Source: Deltaproteobacteria bacterium
GTDB taxonomy: Bacteria; Myxococcota; Myxococcia; SLRQ01
Reading direction: 5' to 3'
Assembly: GCA_029210625.1 (NCBI GenBank)
Contig: JARGFU010000022.1
Span: 1 to 64,000 of the forward strand
DNA: 64,000 bases
The notes below the pieces were generated by a model. That model had not been told where the DNA came from and did no database searches. It saw only the letters and a list, made by a program, of their open reading frames with translations. Of the stretch, positions 1 through 11,712 are shown one piece after another; the first letter of the stretch is position 1, and each line of letters opens with the position of its first letter. The position numbers and the translations under genes are program-made.

Positions 1-398
1 GGGGGCGCGGGCCGGGGGGCGACCGCCGCGGGCGGGTGCGCCGCGGCGGGCGGCGGCGGCTGGGTGGAGCCGGCGCCCGGCTGGTCGACGACCCCGGGCT
101 GCCAGGACTTGCTGCCGTACTGGGCGATGGTCTCGTCGTAGGCCCCCGAGATGAGGCTGCGCAGCATGTCCTTGTGCTGCTCCTCCATCATCGTGCGGAC
201 CGCGGACTCGAGGTTGTCGGCGTGGACGATGTCGGCGTAGCTCGACTTCTTCGACGCGAGGATGTTACCGCCCACGAAGAGGTGGGTGATGATGTGCGGG
301 TTGTCGACGCCGCTGTCCTCGGTCTGGACGTGGAAGATCTGGCCCTTGTGCTTGATGTTGTGGTTGAAGCCCGTGACCATCTTCTTGCTGGTTGCCAT
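1..398 (-). CDS. Conserved protein of unknown function (C-terminus beyond window)
   Basis: The reading frame starts at ATG 398 and runs off the window edge, so about 132 residues are visible. A good ribosome site (GGAAGAGG) lies 9-16 nt before the ATG. The N-terminal ~95 residues look like a compact domain (MVTGFNHNIKHKGQIFHVQT, then a stretch with THLFVGGNILASKK). The rest is a Pro/Ala-rich, probably disordered linker beginning around residue 105. There is no signal peptide or membrane helix in the visible part, so it is probably cytoplasmic. It sits 17 nt downstream of the degenerate GGDEF gene on the same strand and is likely co-transcribed with it. I do not recognise a characterised family. 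The domain plus Pro-rich linker suggests a further C-terminal domain outside the window. Confidence 0.75.
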   Translation of the reverse strand, partial: MATSKKMVTGFNHNIKHKGQIFHVQTEDSGVDNPHIITHLFVGGNILASKKSSYADIVHADNLESAVRTMMEEQHKDMLRSLISGAYDETIAQYGSKSWQPGVVDQPGAGSTQPPPPAAAHPPAAVAPRPAP

Positions 399-415
399 CG
401 TGCGCCGACCTCTTC

Positions 416-1444
416 CTAACCGATGACGACCCGATCGCGGGCGACAGGCGCGGCGGCCTCGACGCTGTCTCCCCCGGCCGACTGGGCTTCACGCAGGGCC
501 AGGGTCGCGTCCTTGATGAGCGAGGCGAAGGAGACCTTTCCCCTCCCCTCGAAGGCGGAGATGCCCACCGAGGCGGTCAGCCGCGCGCGCTCCCCGGACT
601 CGAGGTCCAGCGAGGCGCCCCGGATGGCCTCCCGCAGGCGGCCGCCGACGATCAGCGCGCCGTCGCGGGCGGTGTGGGGCATGAAGACGAGGATCCGATC
701 CTCGGCGTAGAGCACCGGCAGATCGATGTCCCGGACGACCCGGGTCACGGTGGCCAGGGTGGCGCCCACCGCCCGGGAGCGGTCGGTGACGCTCCAGTCC
801 CGGGAGAGCACCTGGAAGTCGTCCAGGGCCACCAGGGCCAGGCTGATGGGGTAGGCGTAGCGGCGGGAGCGCTTCACCTCCATCAGGAGCAGGCGCTTGA
901 AGAACTCGAAGTCGTAGACCGGGTTGGGGTCTTTCTTGCCGGCCGGGCCCTCGGCGGCCGGGGCCTCGGCCGCCGGCGCGCCCTCCTCCCCTGCCTTGCG
1001 GCGCGCCAGCTCGCTGTCGAGGCGCTCCTCGAGGTTCCTGATCTGCTGGAGCAGGTCCCCGATCCGCAGCAGATCGCGGGCGGTGGCCACCACCGTGTCC
1101 TTCTTCAGGGGGCCCAGGAGATAGGAGTCCGCGCCGGCCGCCATGCAGCGATCGGCGGCGCCGTCGGTGCCGGGATCGTAGAGGAGCAGGACGGGCAGCT
1201 CGGCCGAGACCTCGGCCTTGAGGCGGGAGGCGATGGCCTCGTGGGAGACGTCGCTCGCGCCCAGGATCACCAGCCGATGCTCGCTGGCCCGCTCCACCGC
1301 CCGATCGAGGTCGTGGAGCACCTCGACCATGCAATTCGCCTCCGAGAGGAAGCCCTCGAGGGCACCGGTCACCGCCTTTCGCGGGTCGGCCACCAGGACG
1401 CTCCCCGAGACGTAGGGATCCTGGCCATTCTCGTCCATTGGCAT
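416..1444 (-). CDS. Receiver-like plus degenerate GGDEF-like protein
   Basis: A 342-aa protein. Residues ~15-125 follow the receiver-domain pattern, but the phospho-acceptor position reads VILGAS instead of a hydrophobic run ending in Asp, and the conserved Lys-Pro near the end reads GPLKK. A charged linker (~125-175) follows. Residues ~180-330 have the GGDEF fold pattern (YAYPISLALVALDDF, then VLYAEDRILVFMPHT), but the signature GGDEF reads YAEDR. Phosphorylation and diguanylate cyclase activity are therefore both unlikely, and a scaffold or nucleotide-sensing role is an inference. ATG 1444 is preferred because a TAGAAT -10 box lies 7 nt upstream with no Shine-Dalgarno; ATG 1438 is the alternative. 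The gene is divergent from the gene at 1518. Confidence 0.8.
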   Translation of the reverse strand: MPMDENGQDPYVSGSVLVADPRKAVTGALEGFLSEANCMVEVLHDLDRAVERASEHRLVILGASDVSHEAIASRLKAEVSAELPVLLLYDPGTDGAADRCMAAGADSYLLGPLKKDTVVATARDLLRIGDLLQQIRNLEERLDSELARRKAGEEGAPAAEAPAAEGPAGKKDPNPVYDFEFFKRLLLMEVKRSRRYAYPISLALVALDDFQVLSRDWSVTDRSRAVGATLATVTRVVRDIDLPVLYAEDRILVFMPHTARDGALIVGGRLREAIRGASLDLESGERARLTASVGISAFEGRGKVSFASLIKDATLALREAQSAGGDSVEAAAPVARDRVVIG

Positions 1445-1451
1445 GCCGGCG

Positions 1452-1457
1452 ATTCTA
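1452..1457 (-). promoter_or_regulatory. -10 box TAGAAT for the 416-1444 gene (likely leaderless)
   Basis: TAGAAT on the minus strand ends 7 nt before ATG 1444. The -35 position (about GGAGTC) is weak and no Shine-Dalgarno is present. This spacing puts the transcription start at or next to the start codon. Confidence 0.45.
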
Positions 1458-1481
1458 CACGGAAGTCGGCAGCCGACTCCA

Positions 1482-1511
1482 TTGACCTTGGGCTTTGTGG
1501 GGACGTAACTT
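1482..1511 (+). promoter_or_regulatory. Sigma70-type promoter for the 1518 gene (likely leaderless)
   Basis: TTGACC (1482-1487), an 18-bp spacer, then TAACTT (1506-1511). The ATG at 1518 follows only 6 nt later and there is no Shine-Dalgarno, so the mRNA would begin at or near the start codon. Confidence 0.55.
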
Positions 1512-1517
1512 CCGCCC

Positions 1518-2111
1518 ATGCGAGCGGCGGCTTTCATCGGAATCGGACTCCAGGAAGACCACATCGGAGAGCGCCCGGCCCTCCCCCTAGAGGGCGCCGG
1601 CAAGGTGCGGGACGCGGCCAGGCGGCTGGTCTCCCACGCCCGGGGCAAGGGACTGCCCCTCCTCGTCACCGCGGACACCCACGCGGACGACGACGTGATC
1701 TTCGAGTCCTTCCCCCACCACTGCGTGCCGGGCACCTCCGGCCACGCCCTCTGGTCCGAGCTCGAGCTCGGTGAGCCGACGCGCGTCCGGAGCGAGGATC
1801 CGGCGCCCTCGCTCGACGGCGCCACGGCGGTCGTCATCGAGAGCTCGGATCACCGCAGGGGCCTCTTCCAGAACCTCCACGCGGACACGGTGGTGGCGCA
1901 GCTCGACGCCGAGCTCTACGTCGTCTTCGGCGGCCCGGTGGAGGCCGACCTGCGCGGCGCCGTCATGGGCCTGCTGGCCCGGGGCAAGAAGGTGGCGGTG
2001 GTCTCGGACGCCCTGGCCTTCCTCGACGGCGAGCGGGCCTCCTCCCACCTGGCGGCGATGTCCGCCTCCGGCGCGGGCTTCCTGACGACGGACGGGGCCC
2101 TGAAGTTGTGA
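1518..2111 (+). CDS. Isochorismatase-fold protein lacking catalytic residues
   Basis: A 197-aa protein with the layout of the isochorismatase / nicotinamidase superfamily: an N-terminal beta strand (AAFIGIGLQEDHI), a GTSGHALW segment, IESSDHRRGLF in the region that normally carries the His-rich substrate loop, and a late strand (ELYVVFGGPVEADLRGAV). The expected N-terminal Asp and the nucleophilic Cys of the usual VCGxxTDxC motif are absent (Gly positions instead), so hydrolysis by the standard triad is unlikely. The stop overlaps the nadE ATG by one base (TGATG), giving translational coupling. Because nicotinamidase and NAD synthetase lie in the same salvage pathway, a role in NAD metabolism as a pseudoenzyme or partner of NadE is plausible but inferred. 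Confidence 0.75.
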   Translation: MRAAAFIGIGLQEDHIGERPALPLEGAGKVRDAARRLVSHARGKGLPLLVTADTHADDDVIFESFPHHCVPGTSGHALWSELELGEPTRVRSEDPAPSLDGATAVVIESSDHRRGLFQNLHADTVVAQLDAELYVVFGGPVEADLRGAVMGLLARGKKVAVVSDALAFLDGERASSHLAAMSASGAGFLTTDGALKL

Positions 2112-3784
2112 TGAAGCTGGGCCTCGCCCAGATCAACACGACGGTCGGCGACTTCGAGGGCAACGCCCGCCTGGTGCGCGAGGCCTGCGAGGTTGCGCGG
2201 GCGCAGGGCGCGCAGCTGGTCGTCTTCCCGGAGATGGCGATCTGCGGCTACCCGGCCGGCGATCACCTCGACGACCCCGCCTTCCTCGACGCCGCGGAGG
2301 CCACCCTGCGCGAGCTGGCCCGGCCGGCCCTGTGGAACGAGGGCCTCACCCTGGCCGTCGGCTTCCCCGAGCGCCACCCGGGCCCGGGGATGGGCGTCTA
2401 CAACGCCGCGGCGATCCTCGCCGGGGGCAAGGTGCAGGCGATCGCCCGCAAGGGGCTCCTGCCCGACTACGAGGTCTTCGACGAGCAGCGCTGGTTCGAT
2501 CCCTACCCCGAGGTCACGGTGGTGGAGATCGGGGGCCGCAAGGTGGGCGTCACCATCTGCGAGGACGCCTGGAACGACGAGACCTTCCACGAGCGCCGCT
2601 TCCACCCGCGGGATCCGGTGGCGGAGGTGGCCGCCCGGGGCGCCGAGCTCGTCCTCAACCTGGCCGCCTCGCCCTACCACCGCGGCAAGCCCGCCTTCCG
2701 GGGAGAGATGTTCGAGCACGCCGCCCGGCGGCACGGCGCGCCGGTGGTGTCGGTGAACCTCGTCGGCGCGACGGATCATCTGCTCTTCGACGGCAGCTCG
2801 GTGGTCTGCGACGGCAAGGGGACGATCCTGCGCCTGCCCGCCTTCGAGAGCTGCGTGCGGGTGGTGGACCTCGACGACCTGCCGGCCGCGGCGGTGGCGC
2901 ACCCCGCCGAGGTGCTGCCCTGGCCGGAGGAGGTCCGCCGGGCGCTGGTGATGGGCATCCGGGACTACTTCCAGAAGTCCGGCTTCTCGGCTGGCCTCCT
3001 CGGCCTCTCGGGCGGCATGGACTCGGCCCTGGTGGCCGCGCTGGCGGCCGAGGCCCTGGGCAACGAGAAGGTCCACGCCCTGCGCCTGCCCTCGCGCTAC
3101 ACCAGCGACGCCTCCAACGACGACGCGGCCCTCGAGGCCGAGCGCCTGGGGATCCGCCTCTCCACCCTGCCCATCGAGGGGCCCTTCGCGGCCCTGATGG
3201 GGGCCCTCGGGCCGGTGCTGGCGCCGGGCCGGAGCCCCGGGCTCATGGAGGAGAACCTCCAGGCCAGGATCCGCGGCAACCTCCTGATGGCCCTCTCCAA
3301 CGAGAGCGGCGCCCTCCTCTTCGCCACCGGCAACAAGTCCGAGCTGGCGGTGGGCTACGCCACCCTCTACGGCGATCTCTGCGGCGCCCTCGCTCCCCTG
3401 GCCGATCTCACCAAGACCCGGGTCTACGAGGTCGGGCGGGCCGTGAACGCCGCCGCGGGCCGGGAGGTGATCCCCGAGGCGGTCTTCCAGAAGGCCCCCT
3501 CGGCCGAGCTGCGGCCCGACCAGACCGATCAGGACAGCCTGCCCGAGTACGCCGTGCTCGACGCGATCCTCGAGGCCCACGTCGAGCGCCGCGAGACCCT
3601 CGAGGAGATCGTCGCCTCCGGCCAGGACGAGGCCACCGTGAAGCGGGTGCTGCAGCTGATCGCCCGCGCCGAGTACAAGCGCTGGCAGACGCCGCCCATC
3701 CTCAAGGTGAGCCCGCGCTGCTTCTCGGGCGGCTGGCGGATGCCGCTCGCGGCGCGCTATCGGCCGTGGGTGCTGGATCGGTAG
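2111..3784 (+). CDS. nadE: Glutamine-dependent NAD+ synthetase
   Basis: Converts deamido-NAD+ to NAD+ with ATP and glutamine, the last step of NAD biosynthesis, in the cytoplasm. The 557-aa length fits the two-domain form. The N-terminal nitrilase-type amidase domain (about residues 1-255) has the Glu-Lys-Cys triad in FPEMAICGYP, RKGLLPDYE and GVTICEDAW. The C-terminal synthetase domain carries the ATP-pyrophosphatase loop LSGGMDSAL (about residue 300) and the KSELAVGY segment. ATG 2111 is chosen because it overlaps the upstream stop; GTG 2108 immediately before it is the alternative. It is convergent with frr, with an inverted repeat in the gap. Confidence 0.97.
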   Translation: MKLGLAQINTTVGDFEGNARLVREACEVARAQGAQLVVFPEMAICGYPAGDHLDDPAFLDAAEATLRELARPALWNEGLTLAVGFPERHPGPGMGVYNAAAILAGGKVQAIARKGLLPDYEVFDEQRWFDPYPEVTVVEIGGRKVGVTICEDAWNDETFHERRFHPRDPVAEVAARGAELVLNLAASPYHRGKPAFRGEMFEHAARRHGAPVVSVNLVGATDHLLFDGSSVVCDGKGTILRLPAFESCVRVVDLDDLPAAAVAHPAEVLPWPEEVRRALVMGIRDYFQKSGFSAGLLGLSGGMDSALVAALAAEALGNEKVHALRLPSRYTSDASNDDAALEAERLGIRLSTLPIEGPFAALMGALGPVLAPGRSPGLMEENLQARIRGNLLMALSNESGALLFATGNKSELAVGYATLYGDLCGALAPLADLTKTRVYEVGRAVNAAAGREVIPEAVFQKAPSAELRPDQTDQDSLPEYAVLDAILEAHVERRETLEEIVASGQDEATVKRVLQLIARAEYKRWQTPPILKVSPRCFSGGWRMPLAARYRPWVLDR

Positions 3785-3818
3785 AGCGGTGCAGCAAGCG
3801 TGGGCTGGTTGCTGCTGG

Positions 3819-3903
3819 CTATGCGCTACGAGCTGTGAGCTGCGAGCAACGAGGTCCACGGGCCTGGCCCCGGATCCCAGGGGTCATAGCTCGTAGCTCA
3901 TAG
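3819..3903. repeat. Inverted repeat between nadE and frr
   Basis: Arms 3819-3838 (CTATGCGCTACGAGCTGTGA) and 3884-3903 are complementary at about 18 of 20 positions, with a GC-rich loop of about 45 nt. The arms are made of GAGCTATGAGCTACGAGCT-like steps. The element fills the gap between two convergent genes and could act as a bidirectional terminator, or be a remnant of a small repeat element. There is no T-tract. Confidence 0.6.
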
Positions 3904-3912
3904 CTCACAGCA

Positions 3913-4470
3913 TCAAACGGTGAGCAGCTCTTCATCCTTGTGCTTCACGATCTCGTCGATGCGGGTGGTGCCCGCGTCGGTGATCTTCTGGATCTTCTCC
4001 AGCGCCCGCTTGGAGTCGTCCTCGGAGACCTCACCGTCCTTCTGGAGCGCCTCGATCATGTCCTTGGCGTCGCGGCGGGCGTTGCGCACGGTGACCTTGT
4101 GCTCCTCGCCCTTGTGCTTCACCTGCTTGACCATGTCCTTGCGGCGCTCCTCGGTGAGCGCGGGGATGGGCAGGCGGATCAGCTCACCGTCGTTCTGCGG
4201 GTTGATCCCCAGGTCGCTCTCCTGGATCGCCTTCTCGATCAGCTTCAGCTGGGACCGGTCCCAGGGCTTGATCGTGATCAGGCGAGCGTCGGGGACCGCC
4301 AGGGTCGCCAGGCCGTTCAGCGCGGTCGACTGCCCGTAGTAGTCGACGCGAATGCCGTCGAGCATCGAGAGGTTCGCCCGGCCCGTGCGCATCCGCGAGA
4401 GCTCCCGCTTCAGCGCGTCCACCGTCTCGTCGATCCTCAGCTGGAACTCCTCGAGAACCTCGTCGATCAT
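3913..4470 (-). CDS. frr: Ribosome recycling factor
   Basis: Splits post-termination ribosomes together with EF-G. At 185 aa it has the standard length. Family motifs are present: RMRTGRANLSMLD near residue 30, ATLAVPDARLITIKPWD in the middle, and a C-terminal alpha-helical part with LPIPALTEERRKDMVKQVK and NARRDAKD. It is the last gene of the rpsB-tsf-pyrH-frr cluster, starting 17 nt after the pyrH stop, so it is almost certainly co-transcribed. Confidence 0.98.
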   Translation of the reverse strand: MIDEVLEEFQLRIDETVDALKRELSRMRTGRANLSMLDGIRVDYYGQSTALNGLATLAVPDARLITIKPWDRSQLKLIEKAIQESDLGINPQNDGELIRLPIPALTEERRKDMVKQVKHKGEEHKVTVRNARRDAKDMIEALQKDGEVSEDDSKRALEKIQKITDAGTTRIDEIVKHKDEELLTV

Positions 4471-4487
4471 TTCTGGTCCCTCCTGGT

Positions 4488-5246
<759 letters not shown>

Positions 5247-5252
5247 TCAGGG

Positions 5253-5906
5253 TCAAGCAGTGCCGGCGGTCTTGGCGACCTCGGCCGCGAAGTCCTCGAC
5301 CTTCTTCTCGAGGCCCTCGCCGAGCTCGTAGCGCACGAAGCGGCGAACGGAGATGTTCTCGCCGATGGTGGCGATCGCCTCGGTGACGATGTCGCCGACG
5401 GTCTTCTCGGTGTCCTTCACGAAGGGCTGATCCAGGAGGCAGCTCTCCTTGATGAACTTCTCGACCTTGCCGTCGACGATCTTGTCGATGATCTTCTCGG
5501 GCTTGCCCTCCTCGAGGGCCTGGGCCTTGTAGATCTCGCGCTCCTTCTCGATCTTCGCCTGGTCCAGCTCCTCGCGCCGCACGGCCGCCGGGTTCGTCGC
5601 GGCGATGTGCATGGCGATGTCCTTCACCAGGGCCTGGAACTGCTCGTTCCGGGCGGTGAAGTCGGTCTCGCTGTTGACCTCGATCAGCACGCCGATCTTG
5701 CCGCCGGCGTGGATGTAGGCGTGGACCACGCCCTCGCTGGCGATGCGGGCCGCCTTGCCGGCCGCCTTGGCGATGCCCTTCTGGCGCAGCCAGTCCACCG
5801 CCTTCTCGACGTCGCCCTCGTTCTCCGTCAGGGCCTTCTTGCAGTCCATCATGCCGGCGCCGGTGCGCTGACGCAGGTCCTTCACCATGGCAGCAGAAAT
5901 GCTCAT
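5253..5906 (-). CDS. tsf: Elongation factor Ts
   Basis: Nucleotide exchange factor for EF-Tu. The N-terminal UBA-like domain (VKDLRQRTGAGMMDCKKAL) and the TDFTARNEQF segment that contacts EF-Tu are clear. At 217 aa it is shorter than the E. coli form and resembles the compact versions found in many other bacteria. It follows rpsB after a 109-nt gap holding a stable hairpin, and precedes pyrH. Confidence 0.98.
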   Translation of the reverse strand: MSISAAMVKDLRQRTGAGMMDCKKALTENEGDVEKAVDWLRQKGIAKAAGKAARIASEGVVHAYIHAGGKIGVLIEVNSETDFTARNEQFQALVKDIAMHIAATNPAAVRREELDQAKIEKEREIYKAQALEEGKPEKIIDKIVDGKVEKFIKESCLLDQPFVKDTEKTVGDIVTEAIATIGENISVRRFVRYELGEGLEKKVEDFAAEVAKTAGTA

Positions 5907-5948
5907 CTTGATTGCCTCTCGTAGCTCTTGATGCTCGATAGAAATGGA

Positions 5949-5973
5949 GCCTGACCCGAGAGCCGGGTCAGGC
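5949..5973 (-). terminator. Hairpin between rpsB and tsf
   Basis: A perfect 10-bp stem (GCCTGACCCG / CGGGTCAGGC) with a 5-nt loop, read on the minus strand after the rpsB stop and followed by TCCATTTCTAT. The T-run is weak, so it is likely a partial terminator or attenuator that sets the rpsB : tsf ratio. Confidence 0.6.
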
Positions 5974-6015
5974 CAAAGGGATGCGGGTTGGGCAGGCGGC
6001 CAGGCCGCCAGGGCC

Positions 6016-6924
<909 letters not shown>

Positions 6925-7077
6925 GGCGGGTGAACTCCTAGGTTCGATTGGTTGTGCCTCCGGCCCCGTCATCTGGAGGGACCCTCGCAACCGCTCTCGG
7001 GACGACCGATCGCGGCACCGTGCGAGGACTCCATCGGGGGCCGTGTGAATTCCCCCTCCGTAAAGAGGGGCCGACGT

Positions 7078-7105
7078 GTATAACACCCGGCCATGGGTGC
7101 CGCAA
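7078..7105 (-). promoter_or_regulatory. Possible promoter of the rpsB cluster
   Basis: On the minus strand, TTGCGG (7100-7105), 16-bp spacer, TTATAC (7078-7083), about 155 nt before the rpsB ATG. It overlaps the start of the divergent gene at 7093. Weak match, judged by position. Confidence 0.4.
7079..7084 (+). promoter_or_regulatory. -10 box TATAAC of the 7093 gene (likely leaderless)
   Basis: TATAAC ends 8 nt before ATG 7093. No Shine-Dalgarno lies between, and the -35 is poor. It shares bases with the opposing candidate -10 of the rpsB promoter, so the two promoters may compete. Confidence 0.4.
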
Positions 7106-7644
7106 CGCCACATCGCCCCCTCCGGGGCCCGATTCTCCTGGCCGCCCTCGCCGGCGCCCTCCTCGTCCCCCCGGCCGCCCTGGCCGAGGAGGGCGAGCTC
7201 CCCGACGACCGCCAGGCCCTCGAGGCCCCCGGGGAAAAGGCCACGGATTCCGCGGGCTTCGAGCTCCCGCCGCCCCCGGGGGAGGGGGATCCGGCCGCGG
7301 AGCCGGCCGTGGACCCGATGATCGGCTGGGAGAGCGACGACCCCCGGATCGCCCGGCGGGAGAAGCGGATGCTGACCGCGGGCTCGGCCTACGGCTTCGC
7401 CGGGGCCTTCGCCGGCTTCGCCGTCTGGACCCTGATCACCAGCAGCACCTTCACCGACGAGCGGCCCCGCCGCGACTGGCGGACGGCCTCCCTGGTCTTC
7501 GCCGGCCTCTCGGCCGTGGGCCTGACGGTGGGGACGATCGCCTGGGCGACGGCGCCGAGCCCGCCGAAGACGATGCCGGAGGGGGCCTCCCTGAGCCTGA
7601 TCGTGGCGCCCAACGGTGCGAAGCTCCGCCTCCGGTTCTTCTGA
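7093..7644 (+). CDS. Secreted or membrane protein of unknown function
   Basis: A 183-aa protein. Residues 1-31 look like a signal peptide (hydrophobic [17 protein letters not shown] then an AxA cleavage site). Residues ~32-90 are Pro/Glu/Asp-rich. Two hydrophobic helices follow ([17 protein letters not shown] at about 98-115 and [20 protein letters not shown] at about 136-155), with a short basic C-terminus. Probably an inner-membrane protein with an exported acidic N-terminus. I recognise no family. It is divergent from the rpsB cluster and convergent with argJ. Confidence 0.7.
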   Translation: MGAATPHRPLRGPILLAALAGALLVPPAALAEEGELPDDRQALEAPGEKATDSAGFELPPPPGEGDPAAEPAVDPMIGWESDDPRIARREKRMLTAGSAYGFAGAFAGFAVWTLITSSTFTDERPRRDWRTASLVFAGLSAVGLTVGTIAWATAPSPPKTMPEGASLSLIVAPNGAKLRLRFF

Positions 7645-7661
7645 TCTGACCAGAGGAAAAC

Positions 7662-7689
7662 CCGTGTACGTGCACGTGCACGTGGACGG
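7662..7689. repeat. Dispersed NACGTN hexamer repeat, copy 1
   Basis: The pattern CCGTG, then TACGTG, CACGTG, CACGTG, then GACGG, preceded by GGAAAAC. It lies between two convergent genes. Copies 2 and 3 are at 20389-20410 and 58937-58970. The unit is palindromic, so the element can fold on either strand. Confidence 0.7.
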
Positions 7690-7694
7690 CCGGA

Positions 7695-8866
7695 TCAGCT
7701 GCGGTAGTCGGCGTTGATCCGCACGTAATCCGCGGAGAAATCACACGTCCATAACGTGCGACGTCCAGGCCCCTCCCCGACGACGAGGCGGATGCCGTAG
7801 CGCTTCTTGCGCATGGTGCGGGAGGCCCTCTTCTCGGCGGCCTTCCCCTGCCACTCCCCCGCCCGGAGGATGGCGGTCTCGCCGACCAGGAGGTCGAAGC
7901 GCGCGGGGTCGACCCTCACCCCCGCGGTGGCGGCGGCCGAGACGATCCGCCCCCAGTTGGGGTCCTGGCCGTGGAGGGCCGTCTTCACCAGGGGGCTGTT
8001 GGCGATCCGGCGCGCGATGGCGTCGGCGGCCCGATCGCTCGCGGCGCCTTCGACCTCGACGGCGACCAGGTGATGGGCACCCTCCCCGTCCTCGACGATC
8101 TGGCGGGCGAGGCTGCCCATGACCTCGGCGAGCGCCCCGGCGAGGGCCGAGCGCGAGGGGCGGCGCCGGGCCTGGCCGGAGGCCAGGAGGAAGACCGAGT
8201 CGTTGGTCGAGGGCTCCCCGTCGACGGTGATCGCGTTGAAGGAGTCCTCCACCGCCTCCCGGCCCAGCTCCCGCAACAGCTGCGGCTCGACCGGGGCGTC
8301 GGTGCAGACGAAGGCGAGCATGGTCGCCAGCTCGGGCATGATCATCCCCGAGCCCTTGGCGAAGCCCAGCACCCGCGCGCCGCCCGGCAGCGCGGCCTCG
8401 GCCCGCTTGATGCGGGTGTCCGTGGTGAGGATGGCCTCGGCGAAGGCCTTCGCCCCTCCGGCGGCCAGGCCGGCCACCAGGGGATCCCAGGCCGCGTCGA
8501 GCACCGCCATGGGAAGGGGCGCACCGATGACGCCGGTCGAGGCGACGAGGACCTCTCCCTCACGGACGCCGAGGCGGCGAGCGACCTCCCGCCCCATGGT
8601 CCTCGCGTCGGCCTCACCCCGCTCGCCGGTACAGGCGTTGGCGTTGCCGCTGTTCACGACGATGGCCCGGGCCCGACCCTTCTTCAGGCGCCGACGGCAG
8701 AGGAGGACCGGCGCCGCCGCGGCGCGCGAGGTGGTGAAGAAGCCTGCCGCGCTCGTGCCCTCGGCGGCCTCGATCAGGCCGAGGTCCCGCGCGCCACGCC
8801 GCTTCAGGCCCGCGGCCAGGCCGGCGAAGCGAAACCCCGGAAGCCCGCGCCCCCGCTGGCCCCGGC

Positions 8867-8870
<4 letters not shown>
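7695..8870 (-). CDS. argJ: Glutamate N-acetyltransferase / amino-acid acetyltransferase
   Basis: Bifunctional ornithine acetyltransferase of arginine biosynthesis, which recycles the acetyl group from N-acetylornithine to glutamate. The 391-aa length is normal. Motifs: [27 protein letters not shown], the oxyanion region STGVIG, and the self-cleavage site ...[15 protein letters not shown], where the Ala-Thr bond is cut and Thr becomes the nucleophile. The start is GTG 8870, overlapping the secA stop (GTGA). The open frame upstream of it is only secA read out of frame. Confidence 0.95.
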
Positions 8871-11629
<2,759 letters not shown>

Positions 11630-11712
11630 GCGCTACTCCAATAAGTCCTGATCCGCTCCCCGCAAGGGGGCGCCGACTCTACTCCCAAAGGGAGCCGGCC
11701 GTCAGGTCCCGC

